64,000 bases of DNA, from contig JAEEJK010000017.1 in NCBI GenBank assembly GCA_016281815.1, forward strand, positions 18,462-82,461. Reading direction: 5' to 3'. The translations under genes were made by a program, and so were the position numbers. Below, piece by piece: positions 55,183 to 63,100 of this stretch. The notes below the pieces were generated by a model. That model made no database searches and had not been told where the DNA came from. It worked only from the letters and a program-made list of their open reading frames with translations. How positions within the stretch are numbered: the stretch's first letter is position 1; each line of letters starts with the position of its first letter. The stretch comes from Prevotella sp. Its GTDB lineage: Bacteria; Bacteroidota; Bacteroidia; Bacteroidales; Bacteroidaceae.

Positions 55183-57375
55183 TTAGTCCGCCAATGCGAA
55201 GTCCAGTTGGCGTTTCTCGATGTTGGCGCGTGCCACCTTGATGGTGATGGGGTCGCCGAGTTGATATTTGCGGTGCCTCCGTCTGCCTACAAGGCAGTAG
55301 TTGCGCTCGTCGAAGTCGTAATAGTCGTCGTCGAGGTCGTGCATGGGCACCAGTCCCTCGCAGTGGTTCTCGTCAATCTCGCAATAGATGCCATACGACT
55401 GGATACCGCTGATGTGGGCCTCATAGACGTTGCCGATCTTGTCTGACATAAACTCCACCATCTTGTATTTGATGGAGTCGCGCTCGGCGTTGGCTGCTGT
55501 CTGCTCCATGTCGCTGGAGTGCTCGCAGAGTTCCTCGTAGTGTTCCTTGTTGGCACTGCGCCCACCTTGTTGGTAGCGGGTGAGCAGGCGGTGCACCATG
55601 GTGTCGGGGTAACGGCGGATGGGACTGGTGAAGTGGGTGTAGTAGTCAAAGGCGAGTCCGTAATGCCCGATGTTGTGCACGCTGTAGCGGGCCTTCATCA
55701 TCGCCCTCAGTGCCACGGTCTGGATGAGGTTCTGCTCGCGGGTGCCGATGCATTCGGTCATCAGGTTGTTGAGGCTCTTCGAGATGGCACCGCGTGTGCC
55801 GGAGGTCTTGAGTTTGTAACCGAATTTCGAGATGACCTCGCGCAGGTTCTCGAGTTTCAGGGGGTCGGGTGAGTCGTGGATACGGTAGGGGAGCGTTTTT
55901 GCCTTCACCCCCTTTGGCACCTTCCCGATGCTTTCTGCCACCGACCTGTTGGCGAGCAGCATGAACTCCTCGATGAGTTTGTTGGCATCCTTGGATATCT
56001 TGAAGTAGCAGCGCACGGGCTTGCCTGTCTCGTCGATGTCGAAATGGAGTTCCTCGCGCTCGAAGCGCACGGCGCCATTGGCGAACCGCTTCTCTCGCAG
56101 GATTTTTGCCATCCGGTCGAGGAGGATGAGTTCGTCGGCGAACTCTCCCTTGTATCCGCCCTTCGGGGCTTTGGGAGCGGGTTTGCCGGTGCCGTCCACC
56201 ACGCCGTTGTCTTCCAGGATTTTTTGCACCTCCTCGTAGGCGAAACGGCGGTTGCTGCGGATGACGGTGTGTACAAGCCGCCATTTCAGCACCTCACCTG
56301 TGTCGTCCATGACGAAGACGGCACTGTAGCAGAGTTTGTCCTCGTCGGGCCGGAGCGAGCAGATGAAGTTGCACAGCCGCTCTGGGAGCATTGGGATGGT
56401 GCGGTCGACGAGATAGACGCTGGTGGCCCTGCGCTGTGCCTCCTTGTCGATGACCGACCCTTCCTGCACATAGTGTGACACGTCGGCGATGTGCACGCCG
56501 ATCTCCCACAGGCCGTTGCCTAAAGAGCGCACCGACAGGGCGTCGTCGTAGTCCTTGGCATCCTTTGGATCGATGGTGAAGGTGGTCACGTCGCGGAAGT
56601 CCTCGCGCTCCTTCAGGTCGGCTTCGGTGATCTCTGCAGGTATCTTCTCTGCGGCATCCTCTACGTTCTTGGGGTATTTGTAGGGCAGTCCGTATTGGGC
56701 CAGGATGGCGTGCATCTCCACATTATTTTCCCCGGTCTTGCCGAGCACGTCGATGACCTCGCCCACGATGTTCTTTGACTCGCGGCTGGGCCATTGGATA
56801 ATCTTCACCACGGCCTTGTCGCCGGTCTTGCCGCCTTTGAGTTTTTTCTTGGGCACCATGATATCGATGGCGAGGTTGCTGTCAGTCACCAAAAACGCGA
56901 AGTCACGCTCTACGGTGAGTTTGCCGACAAACGTGTCACGGGCGCGCTCCAGAATCTCGGTCACCATCGCCTCCTTGATATGGTTGGCACGGCGGGCGTT
57001 GAACGATACCCGCACACGGTCGCCGTCGAGGGCGAACATGGAGTTGCGCTCCGCCACGAAGACGGGCTGACTGCCGTCAGCAGGGATAAAACTGTTCTTG
57101 CCGTTGGCCTTGCGGCGGAAGATGCCCTCCTGCACCTGTCCCTTGAGGTTGAGTTTGTACGAACTCCGTGATGTCTTGGTCAGGAAGTCATCCCACGACA
57201 GTTCTTCCATCACGTCGATGGCGAGCATCTTGAGTGGATGGGTGTCGAGATGCAGTTGCTTGAATATCGTCTGGAAGGAGAGATCCTCGTTGGGCAGTGA
57301 CTGGAACAGCGTCACCAGCGCTTCCGTCATCTGCTTCTTGTTCATGCGTTTACCGCCTTTTTTGCCTTTTGCCAT
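55183..57375 (-). CDS. rnr: ribonuclease R
   Basis: A 730-residue 3'-5' exoribonuclease of the RNB family: N-terminal helical region, cold-shock domains, RNB catalytic domain with the acidic cluster in DPKDAKDYDDALS (D269, D275, D277, D278), and a C-terminal S1 domain (about 640-725; GNVYEAHISGIQSYGIYCEI). It degrades structured RNA. The very basic start MAKGKKGGKRMNKKQ is typical of Bacteroidota RNase R. Confidence 0.95.
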   Translation of the reverse strand: MAKGKKGGKRMNKKQMTEALVTLFQSLPNEDLSFQTIFKQLHLDTHPLKMLAIDVMEELSWDDFLTKTSRSSYKLNLKGQVQEGIFRRKANGKNSFIPADGSQPVFVAERNSMFALDGDRVRVSFNARRANHIKEAMVTEILERARDTFVGKLTVERDFAFLVTDSNLAIDIMVPKKKLKGGKTGDKAVVKIIQWPSRESKNIVGEVIDVLGKTGENNVEMHAILAQYGLPYKYPKNVEDAAEKIPAEITEADLKEREDFRDVTTFTIDPKDAKDYDDALSVRSLGNGLWEIGVHIADVSHYVQEGSVIDKEAQRRATSVYLVDRTIPMLPERLCNFICSLRPDEDKLCYSAVFVMDDTGEVLKWRLVHTVIRSNRRFAYEEVQKILEDNGVVDGTGKPAPKAPKGGYKGEFADELILLDRMAKILREKRFANGAVRFEREELHFDIDETGKPVRCYFKISKDANKLIEEFMLLANRSVAESIGKVPKGVKAKTLPYRIHDSPDPLKLENLREVISKFGYKLKTSGTRGAISKSLNNLMTECIGTREQNLIQTVALRAMMKARYSVHNIGHYGLAFDYYTHFTSPIRRYPDTMVHRLLTRYQQGGRSANKEHYEELCEHSSDMEQTAANAERDSIKYKMVEFMSDKIGNVYEAHISGIQSYGIYCEIDENHCEGLVPMHDLDDDYYDFDERNYCLVGRRRHRKYQLGDPITIKVARANIEKRQLDFALAD

Positions 57376-57519
57376 AGTATTTCGTTTTAATAATTATTCA
57401 TTAGCAATGAGAATTCATTAGCAATGGGAATATGTTTTTATTTTAATTGCCAATTCCTTACGTCGTCGTTTTTTATTGCCAATTCTATAGTTGCCTTCTC
57501 ATTTGATGGGTAACTCGCT

Positions 57520-57541
57520 CCCCCTCTAAGATTAGAGGGGG
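57520..57541. repeat. CCCCCTCTAA hairpin element
   Basis: Perfect 10-bp arms CCCCCTCTAA (57520-57529) and TTAGAGGGGG (57532-57541) have a 2-base loop, followed by a G-rich run. Looks like a REP-type palindrome rather than a terminator (no T tract). Confidence 0.6.
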
Positions 57542-57637
57542 CGGGGGGCGTTGATAATCAGAGTTTGCAAAACTTGCATATTACTTCACAAAATTAGGAA
57601 AAATCGCTTAATATGCAAAATAAAAGGAGTTTTTTCG

Positions 57638-57835
57638 ATGAATTTGTCCATCAATGATGAAATAATCAAGGAAAAATACACCAATTCACATAAAAGTCCT
57701 CACACCCTCTCCTCAGTTTCAAATGAACAGGTCATCCATCGTTACTTGTTTCTGGACAATTCCGCTATGCATGCCGTAGGCTTTCTTCCAATAATTGCAC
57801 CCATATTTTTTCATATAATCTGCCGCAAAGAATGA
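57638..57835 (+). CDS. possible 65-residue protein, function unknown
   Basis: A short frame (MNLSINDEIIKEKYTNSH at its start, hydrophobic near the C-terminus) is preceded by AAAGGAG eight bases from the ATG, an unusually good Shine-Dalgarno for this phylum. A terminator-like hairpin begins 9 bases after its stop. That layout makes a small transcription unit plausible. No homology recognised, and on the opposite strand a 31-codon frame (MKKYGCNYWKKAYGM, 57820-57725) could equally be a remnant. Low confidence. Confidence 0.3.
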   Translation: MNLSINDEIIKEKYTNSHKSPHTLSSVSNEQVIHRYLFLDNSAMHAVGFLPIIAPIFFHIICRKE

Positions 57836-57843
57836 AAATATAT

Positions 57844-57893
57844 AGAAACGGCAAAATATAATATACTATATTCTGCCGTTTCTCGGATTTTTT
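57844..57893 (+). terminator. terminator-like long hairpin
   Basis: AGAAACGGCA (57844-57853) pairs with TGCCGTTTCT (57874-57883). The AT loop also pairs inside. TTTTTT follows at 57888-57893. The 57894-58060 stretch downstream shows no gene. Confidence 0.7.
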
Positions 57894-58068
57894 AATAAAA
57901 ACGGCAGGTTTGAAGGAATTTTTTGCATCATCTGACTCGTTTTTTTACCAAGGTTTTTAATGTGACCTTTGTATGCTTCCAATAACGATGGGTATTATTA
58001 TCTGGGTGAGCAAATCACGGGACTCGTTAGTTTTCATAATGATGTTTTTAAAAAGTTGATTATTCTGT

Positions 58069-58167
58069 TTTTTCCACCTTACAAGATGGAAAAAGGGTGG
58101 AAAAACAAAGTCTAATTAACTGGATATCAGAGAGAGGTGTGCGGAATACGTTTTCCACCCATTTTCC
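58069..58167. promoter_or_regulatory. cluster of TTTTCCA half-sites upstream of the membrane regulator
   Basis: TTTTTCCACC (58069-58078) pairs with GGTGGAAAAA (58096-58105). GATGGAAAAA (58085-58094) lies between them. GTTTTCCACCC (58150-58160) and ATTTTCC (58161-58167) lie directly before the promoter. Five half-sites in 100 bases suggest an operator region. Confidence 0.5.
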
Positions 58168-58198
58168 TTGTGGACTTCTCAAAATAGCCATAACTTTG
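58167..58198 (+). promoter_or_regulatory. promoter of the regulator at 58225
   Basis: CTTG (58167-58170), a 20-base spacer and TAACTTTG (58191-58198). It rules out the TTG start at 58168 and supports ATG 58225. Confidence 0.65.
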
Positions 58199-58224
58199 CA
58201 GTCGAAAACAATAATCATTTTCGT

Positions 58225-59832
58225 ATGAGAAGGAAGACAGTTGGAATCATCACCGCAATTCTGGTGCTAGTCTTGGCAGGTGGCATCGGGTGGAACTTGC
58301 ATGACTTGCCACAGAAACGTTTGCTCCATGCGGCAGAAGACATGGTGTTCACGGATGCGGACAGTACGTCACGGTTGTTAGCGCAGGTAGACACTACACG
58401 GTTGGCAGAAGGCTCACAAATGCTTTATGAACTCTTGCAGGCTATGGTTGATGAAGAACGCTGGTATCTGCACCATGCAGACACGGCATCCTGCCTCTCC
58501 TCAGACGCTGAGACATGGAACTTCAAACGCGAAGCGGCCTTTCATGACGTGGATGGCCAGACATGCCCCGACGACAGCACCCTCTTACGCGTGTATCATT
58601 ATTATGAGCAAGCAAGTCTTGGTGGTACAAACGATGACAAGGAAGCCTTGCGGCGCTTCGGGCGCATCTGTTTCGTGCTGAGTCGCCGCCAAAGTGAAAA
58701 GAAGCAGCCTTCACAGACAAACCGGCTCTTCCATCTGGCCATCCATTGCGCCGAGACCACCGAAGACCACGCCCTCGCCTACCGCGCCTATGACAAGTTT
58801 GCTAATCATTTTTCCCCCTCGGTTCTATCAGAGTTGTGCCAACGCCACGCATTGGAACATTATCGTCTGTCGCCCGACCAACCCCGTTGGCTGCTGACGA
58901 TGCTCAACGACTACGGCTTCATGATACTCCCCAACCCTCCCTTCGACCTGCACCACTTTGGCGCTTTGGAACACATTACCGACATTGCGGCCAGACATTG
59001 CAAAAAGCCTTCATCGCCATCGGTCTTGGATTCCATCTATCAGTGTCTGGATTCCCTTTGGACACAGCCTCATGTCGATATTTCACCCACGTGTGCCTTG
59101 AGTATCACAAAATCGGTTTCCATCATCGGGGATATCACTGTACCTATCGGCATGTATGAGGAGACTCTTCAGGAGCAAAAAGAAGATACTACGAAACATA
59201 GGCATCCATCGTATGAAAGCGCCAAGGAATGGGCAGAACAAGAATTTTCCATCAATCGCGACACATATCTCGCACCAGGCTATGTGAAAAAGTCAGCCTC
59301 TCTACAGTCGCACCTGATGATGGCGGTCATTGCCATCCTCTTGCTATGCCTGCTGCTTCTCGCTCTCCTATTTTGGAACTGGCGTACCAAGACGCGACAA
59401 CAACATCTGGCAGAACAAATCGCCCAACAGCGTAAAGCGGACCAATTGGCAGAACGTTTGCGGCAGAAGGATACCATGATAGCCATGCTGCGTGGACACA
59501 TCATGGACAAGAGTGAAATCCTCGACATGCTGGAAGCAAAGGCTGGCAAGCGCACCATTATCAATGCCCGCAACTGGCGCGAGATAGAAATGACCCTCGA
59601 CACCGCAGACGACAATTTCGTCAGTCGTCTGCGAGCCGAGCACCCCCAATTCAGCGAAGACGACATCCGCTTGTGCATGCTTGCTCGGCTACGGCTCTCC
59701 AATACCGCCCTGTCTGCTATCTATGTCATCTCCGTCTCTGCCGTGCAGCACCGCAAGCAGAAACTGAAAAAGGAAGGTTTCGGCATTACCGACCCTACCG
59801 TGACCCTTGACCAGATCATAGCAAACTTCTAA
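58225..59832 (+). CDS. membrane-bound helical-repeat / HTH regulator
   Basis: A 535-residue protein: N-terminal membrane or signal segment (6-25), a helical repeat-like extracytoplasmic domain (about 30-340), a membrane span (about 365-390, AVIAILLLCLLLLALLFW), a coiled coil (392-440), and a C-terminal LuxR-like HTH (about 480-530; FSEDDIRLCMLARLRLSNTALSAIY). Same architecture as the DUF6377-type regulator at 41568 but clearly diverged. It starts 11 bases upstream of a barrel gene, so it probably senses an envelope signal and controls its own operon. Confidence 0.78.
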   Translation: MRRKTVGIITAILVLVLAGGIGWNLHDLPQKRLLHAAEDMVFTDADSTSRLLAQVDTTRLAEGSQMLYELLQAMVDEERWYLHHADTASCLSSDAETWNFKREAAFHDVDGQTCPDDSTLLRVYHYYEQASLGGTNDDKEALRRFGRICFVLSRRQSEKKQPSQTNRLFHLAIHCAETTEDHALAYRAYDKFANHFSPSVLSELCQRHALEHYRLSPDQPRWLLTMLNDYGFMILPNPPFDLHHFGALEHITDIAARHCKKPSSPSVLDSIYQCLDSLWTQPHVDISPTCALSITKSVSIIGDITVPIGMYEETLQEQKEDTTKHRHPSYESAKEWAEQEFSINRDTYLAPGYVKKSASLQSHLMMAVIAILLLCLLLLALLFWNWRTKTRQQHLAEQIAQQRKADQLAERLRQKDTMIAMLRGHIMDKSEILDMLEAKAGKRTIINARNWREIEMTLDTADDNFVSRLRAEHPQFSEDDIRLCMLARLRLSNTALSAIYVISVSAVQHRKQKLKKEGFGITDPTVTLDQIIANF

Positions 59833-59843
59833 TCCCAAGAAAT

Positions 59844-62579
59844 ATGAAAAAGAACTGTTTTCGATGCGGAAACCTCCGCATCCTGCTACTGCTATGCCTT
59901 GTCGCAAGCGTACAAGGAACTATGAAGGCCGACATCGTCAAGGGACGTGTGGTGGATGCCGAGACAAAAGAACCGCTGCCCGAAGTTCAGGTGAAGTATA
60001 CTCAACGGTTTGGAGACAACAGTTATTCGATGAGGACCACCAAGACCGACTCGTTAGGCTGTTTCACGTTCTTTGCCGATGGGCGAGGCAGTATTGATTT
60101 CTCCATGCTGGGCTACTACTCAAAATCAATGCCTGTGCTGGCCTTCAGCAACAGCAGCAAGGACACGCTCGACATCGGGACGATAGAACTGAAGATGTCG
60201 CCGCAGATGCTGAAGATGGTGGAGGTGACCGGCCGCGCCCGCCGTTTCACAGTCAAGGGCGATACGATAGTATTTCATCCCGAGGCTTTCCACTTACAGG
60301 AGGGGGCACGACTCGAAGAACTGATCAAGCAACTGCCAGGCGTGCAGATCGATGATAAGGGAAGTCTCTCATGGAACGGCAAGCCAATCCGCATAACGAT
60401 GGACGGTGAGAGCCTTTTAGGCGGTGATGACTTGGTGAAACAACTGCCAGCAGAGGCGGTCGAAAACATCAAGGCCTACAACCGCCAATCGGAATTCAGC
60501 GAACGCACGGGCAAGGACGACGGAACGCAGGACATGGTGCTTGACCTGGCCATCAAGCCCGGCTTCCTCGACCGCTGGTACGGTGACGTGAAGGCATACT
60601 ACCAGTCGCCGAAATACTATGAAGGTGAAATGTCAATGAACCGCCTGTCGAAGACTGACCCATTAATGGTCTTTGCCAATGCAAACAACATCGACAAGCA
60701 TTGGCGGCGCAACATGAACGGGAGCATGGCCAACATGGGCAATGGCTTTGGCCAGGAGCAGGGCGCTTCTGCTGGCTATCAGCACAATTGGCAGCGCAAA
60801 GAGGGCACACATGATCTGAAGAGCTTCTACAGCATCACGGGCGGTATGGCGCACGATGATGACTGGCGCACCAGCCACCAAATGACAGAGAACTACTTCC
60901 CGAACGCCGCAGCCACACGCACTACCTCCGAGGAATATCATCGCACTCACAGGTTGGAGCCACGGCTGAACGCCAACCTTCACTGGGTGTGTGACTCGCT
61001 GAACACCTTCTCGCTGAGCGCCAGTGCGGAGTATGGCAAACAACGCTCCCACAGCCGCCAAACCACCGAACAGGAGGAGGCTCTCGCCGCCTCATTGTCT
61101 CCAGATATCCAGTATGCAGCTGTCTTGTCTCAGCTCACCGCAACCCAAACTGACGGCCACCAAACCAAATTTAGTACCAATGCCCAATGGGAGCACTACA
61201 TCAAGGATGGCGCACTCGGAGCCAGCATCACGATGAACTTCCAAGACGGTCAGACTGATGGCCAGACCAACCGCACCATCACAGCGCACGGCCAGTCCTA
61301 CACCTCATCGCAACTCACTCAGACCTATTCCTCGCCCACCAAACAATTCTCCACCACGGCAGAGGCACATCATACCCGCTGGCTCACCAAGAAATGGATG
61401 GCACAGGTGCAATATACTATGAATTACGACCACAACCGCAACGACCGCGATTTCCAGACCAACGGTATGAACGATACGTCCAACAGTTACCGCAATCTGT
61501 ATTCCCGCCATGAGCATAGCCTGAAACTCTCGCAGACCATCAACCTCGCACCTGTCCAGGTGATGCCTGCCGTATCGGTCCGATGGCTGCGCGAAAGCCA
61601 AGACTACCAACGTGGTATGCTCGACACGGCCACCGTGCGACGAAACCTTATTTTCGACCCATCACTCCGAGCCACATGGAAATTCAGCAAAACTGCAAGT
61701 CTTGAGTTGAACTACGGCTTCACGACCAAAATGCCCGACATCCTGCAGACCATTGGCTACCGCGATCTCACCGACCCGCTGTTCATCACCGAGGGTAATC
61801 CCGGACTGCGGAACACCCATACCAATGATGTGAAACTGACCTACAACATGGTGCTCGCCCATAGTCAGACCTCGCTCAGTGCCACTGTCGGCTACACCCA
61901 CAACGACCGCGAGACCACCACCGCCCTTAGTTATGACCCCACGACCGCCGTCTATGTAAGCCGCCCTGAAAACATCAGGGGTAGCAAGTCTTGGAACTTC
62001 CGCCTGAACCTCGACCAAGGCCTCGGCGACAAATTCCGTCTGCAAAGTGACTTCGGCATGAATACCAATCAGCGCCATGGCTTCCTCACCCTTCTTCCCA
62101 CGCAATCCGAGCACATCCGAAACCGTCAGAACAGTTTGGGCATTCGTGAAAGGCTCATCCTCTCGCTCGACTACAACTGGCTCAAAGCCTCCGCTTTCGC
62201 TGAAATCAACGCCGACCGCCTCCGCTACACCGCCTCGCCCATACAGAACTCCACTCTCTGGAACAATAATTACGGCCTGCGTGTCGAAGCCACTCAGGGC
62301 AAATTCTTCTTTTATACAAGCCTCACTGAGCGCACCTGCCGAGGCTATACCATCGGCAGTATGAACCGCAACATCCTCGTTTGGGACGGCTCCGTTGGTT
62401 GGATAATCCTGAAGAACAAAGTCCGCATCATGCTGGAGTTCGACGACATTCTTAACAACGAGGATGACCGATTGAGCCAACAGACAACTTATCAGCAAAC
62501 CATCTCTTGGCGTGACTTCCGTCATCATTACCTCGGCGTCAGTTTCAGATACCATTTGGATGCGAAGAAAAAAGAATAA
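59844..62579 (+). CDS. TonB-dependent-receptor-type outer-membrane barrel
   Basis: A 911-residue outer-membrane protein: signal peptide, carboxypeptidase-regulatory-like domain (GRVVDAETKEPLPEVQV), a plug-like domain with LEELIKQLPGVQIDDKGSL, then a barrel ending VSFRYHLDAKKKE. It is a paralog of the barrel at 27275 (same plug pattern) without the Gly-rich tail. There is no SusD partner. It lies 11 bases after the HTH regulator gene, so the two are co-transcribed. Substrate unknown. Confidence 0.82.
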   Translation: MKKNCFRCGNLRILLLLCLVASVQGTMKADIVKGRVVDAETKEPLPEVQVKYTQRFGDNSYSMRTTKTDSLGCFTFFADGRGSIDFSMLGYYSKSMPVLAFSNSSKDTLDIGTIELKMSPQMLKMVEVTGRARRFTVKGDTIVFHPEAFHLQEGARLEELIKQLPGVQIDDKGSLSWNGKPIRITMDGESLLGGDDLVKQLPAEAVENIKAYNRQSEFSERTGKDDGTQDMVLDLAIKPGFLDRWYGDVKAYYQSPKYYEGEMSMNRLSKTDPLMVFANANNIDKHWRRNMNGSMANMGNGFGQEQGASAGYQHNWQRKEGTHDLKSFYSITGGMAHDDDWRTSHQMTENYFPNAAATRTTSEEYHRTHRLEPRLNANLHWVCDSLNTFSLSASAEYGKQRSHSRQTTEQEEALAASLSPDIQYAAVLSQLTATQTDGHQTKFSTNAQWEHYIKDGALGASITMNFQDGQTDGQTNRTITAHGQSYTSSQLTQTYSSPTKQFSTTAEAHHTRWLTKKWMAQVQYTMNYDHNRNDRDFQTNGMNDTSNSYRNLYSRHEHSLKLSQTINLAPVQVMPAVSVRWLRESQDYQRGMLDTATVRRNLIFDPSLRATWKFSKTASLELNYGFTTKMPDILQTIGYRDLTDPLFITEGNPGLRNTHTNDVKLTYNMVLAHSQTSLSATVGYTHNDRETTTALSYDPTTAVYVSRPENIRGSKSWNFRLNLDQGLGDKFRLQSDFGMNTNQRHGFLTLLPTQSEHIRNRQNSLGIRERLILSLDYNWLKASAFAEINADRLRYTASPIQNSTLWNNNYGLRVEATQGKFFFYTSLTERTCRGYTIGSMNRNILVWDGSVGWIILKNKVRIMLEFDDILNNEDDRLSQQTTYQQTISWRDFRHHYLGVSFRYHLDAKKKE

Positions 62580-62806
62580 TAATGAAGATTGGCAGACTTT
62601 AAAATACAGCAACTACAATTGCACATTTCATCAACATAAAGGGCGGCGGCTGTTGCATCATGGCAAATAATAAACAAAGGAACACTGGTTCTCAAACATA
62701 TTTCGCGCCTTTGCAGGCGCATAGTTTCATACCTTTTTCGGATATGAAGAGGATGGACTTGTGTTAAAAGAGAGTAGACACAAGAAAAAATGAGTATAAG
62801 CAAATA

Positions 62807-63064
62807 ATGGATTTGAAGATGAAAAGATTTCTTTTTTTGGCCGTGGCTTTAGTGCTTTGCGGCATCGTCAATGTTCAGGCCGCAGGTGATGAGAAGAATG
62901 GACATGCGTATTTTACAAAGGCCCAATTACCCAATATGGCAAACATCCTGCCAGCCGTACAGCACGGAGGTCCTGCCAAAGTCTATCGTATCGATGGCAC
63001 ACCTGCCACCAACGACTCAAAAGGCATCGTGATAACTAACGGACAAAAAGTGGTGGTGCAATAG
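62807..63064 (+). CDS. 85-residue secreted mini-protein with T9SS-like tail
   Basis: MDLKMKRFLFLAVALVLCGI gives a signal peptide ending VQAAG. ATG 62819 (MKRFLF) is an equally good start. The mature part is about 60 residues: AYFTKAQLPNMANILPA, which recalls the N-terminus of Bacteroidota PAP2 acid phosphatases, joined to a tail (KVYRIDGTPATNDSKGIVIT, then NGQKVVV) like a sorting domain. It could be an internally deleted remnant or a real small exported protein. The 227-base gap upstream holds one 6-bp GCGCCT/AGGCGC hairpin and no clear promoter. Confidence 0.6.
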   Translation: MDLKMKRFLFLAVALVLCGIVNVQAAGDEKNGHAYFTKAQLPNMANILPAVQHGGPAKVYRIDGTPATNDSKGIVITNGQKVVVQ

Positions 63065-63068
63065 GATA

Positions 63069-63100
63069 ATTTTCAATTTTCAATCTTCAATCTTCAATAT
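63069..63100 (-). repeat. TTCAATY heptad array at the nuclease 3' end
   Basis: Four 7-mers. The last codons of the minus-strand gene (Ile-Glu-Asp-stop) are read from GAAGATT units, and the stop codon (63082-63080) is inside the array. Confidence 0.8.
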
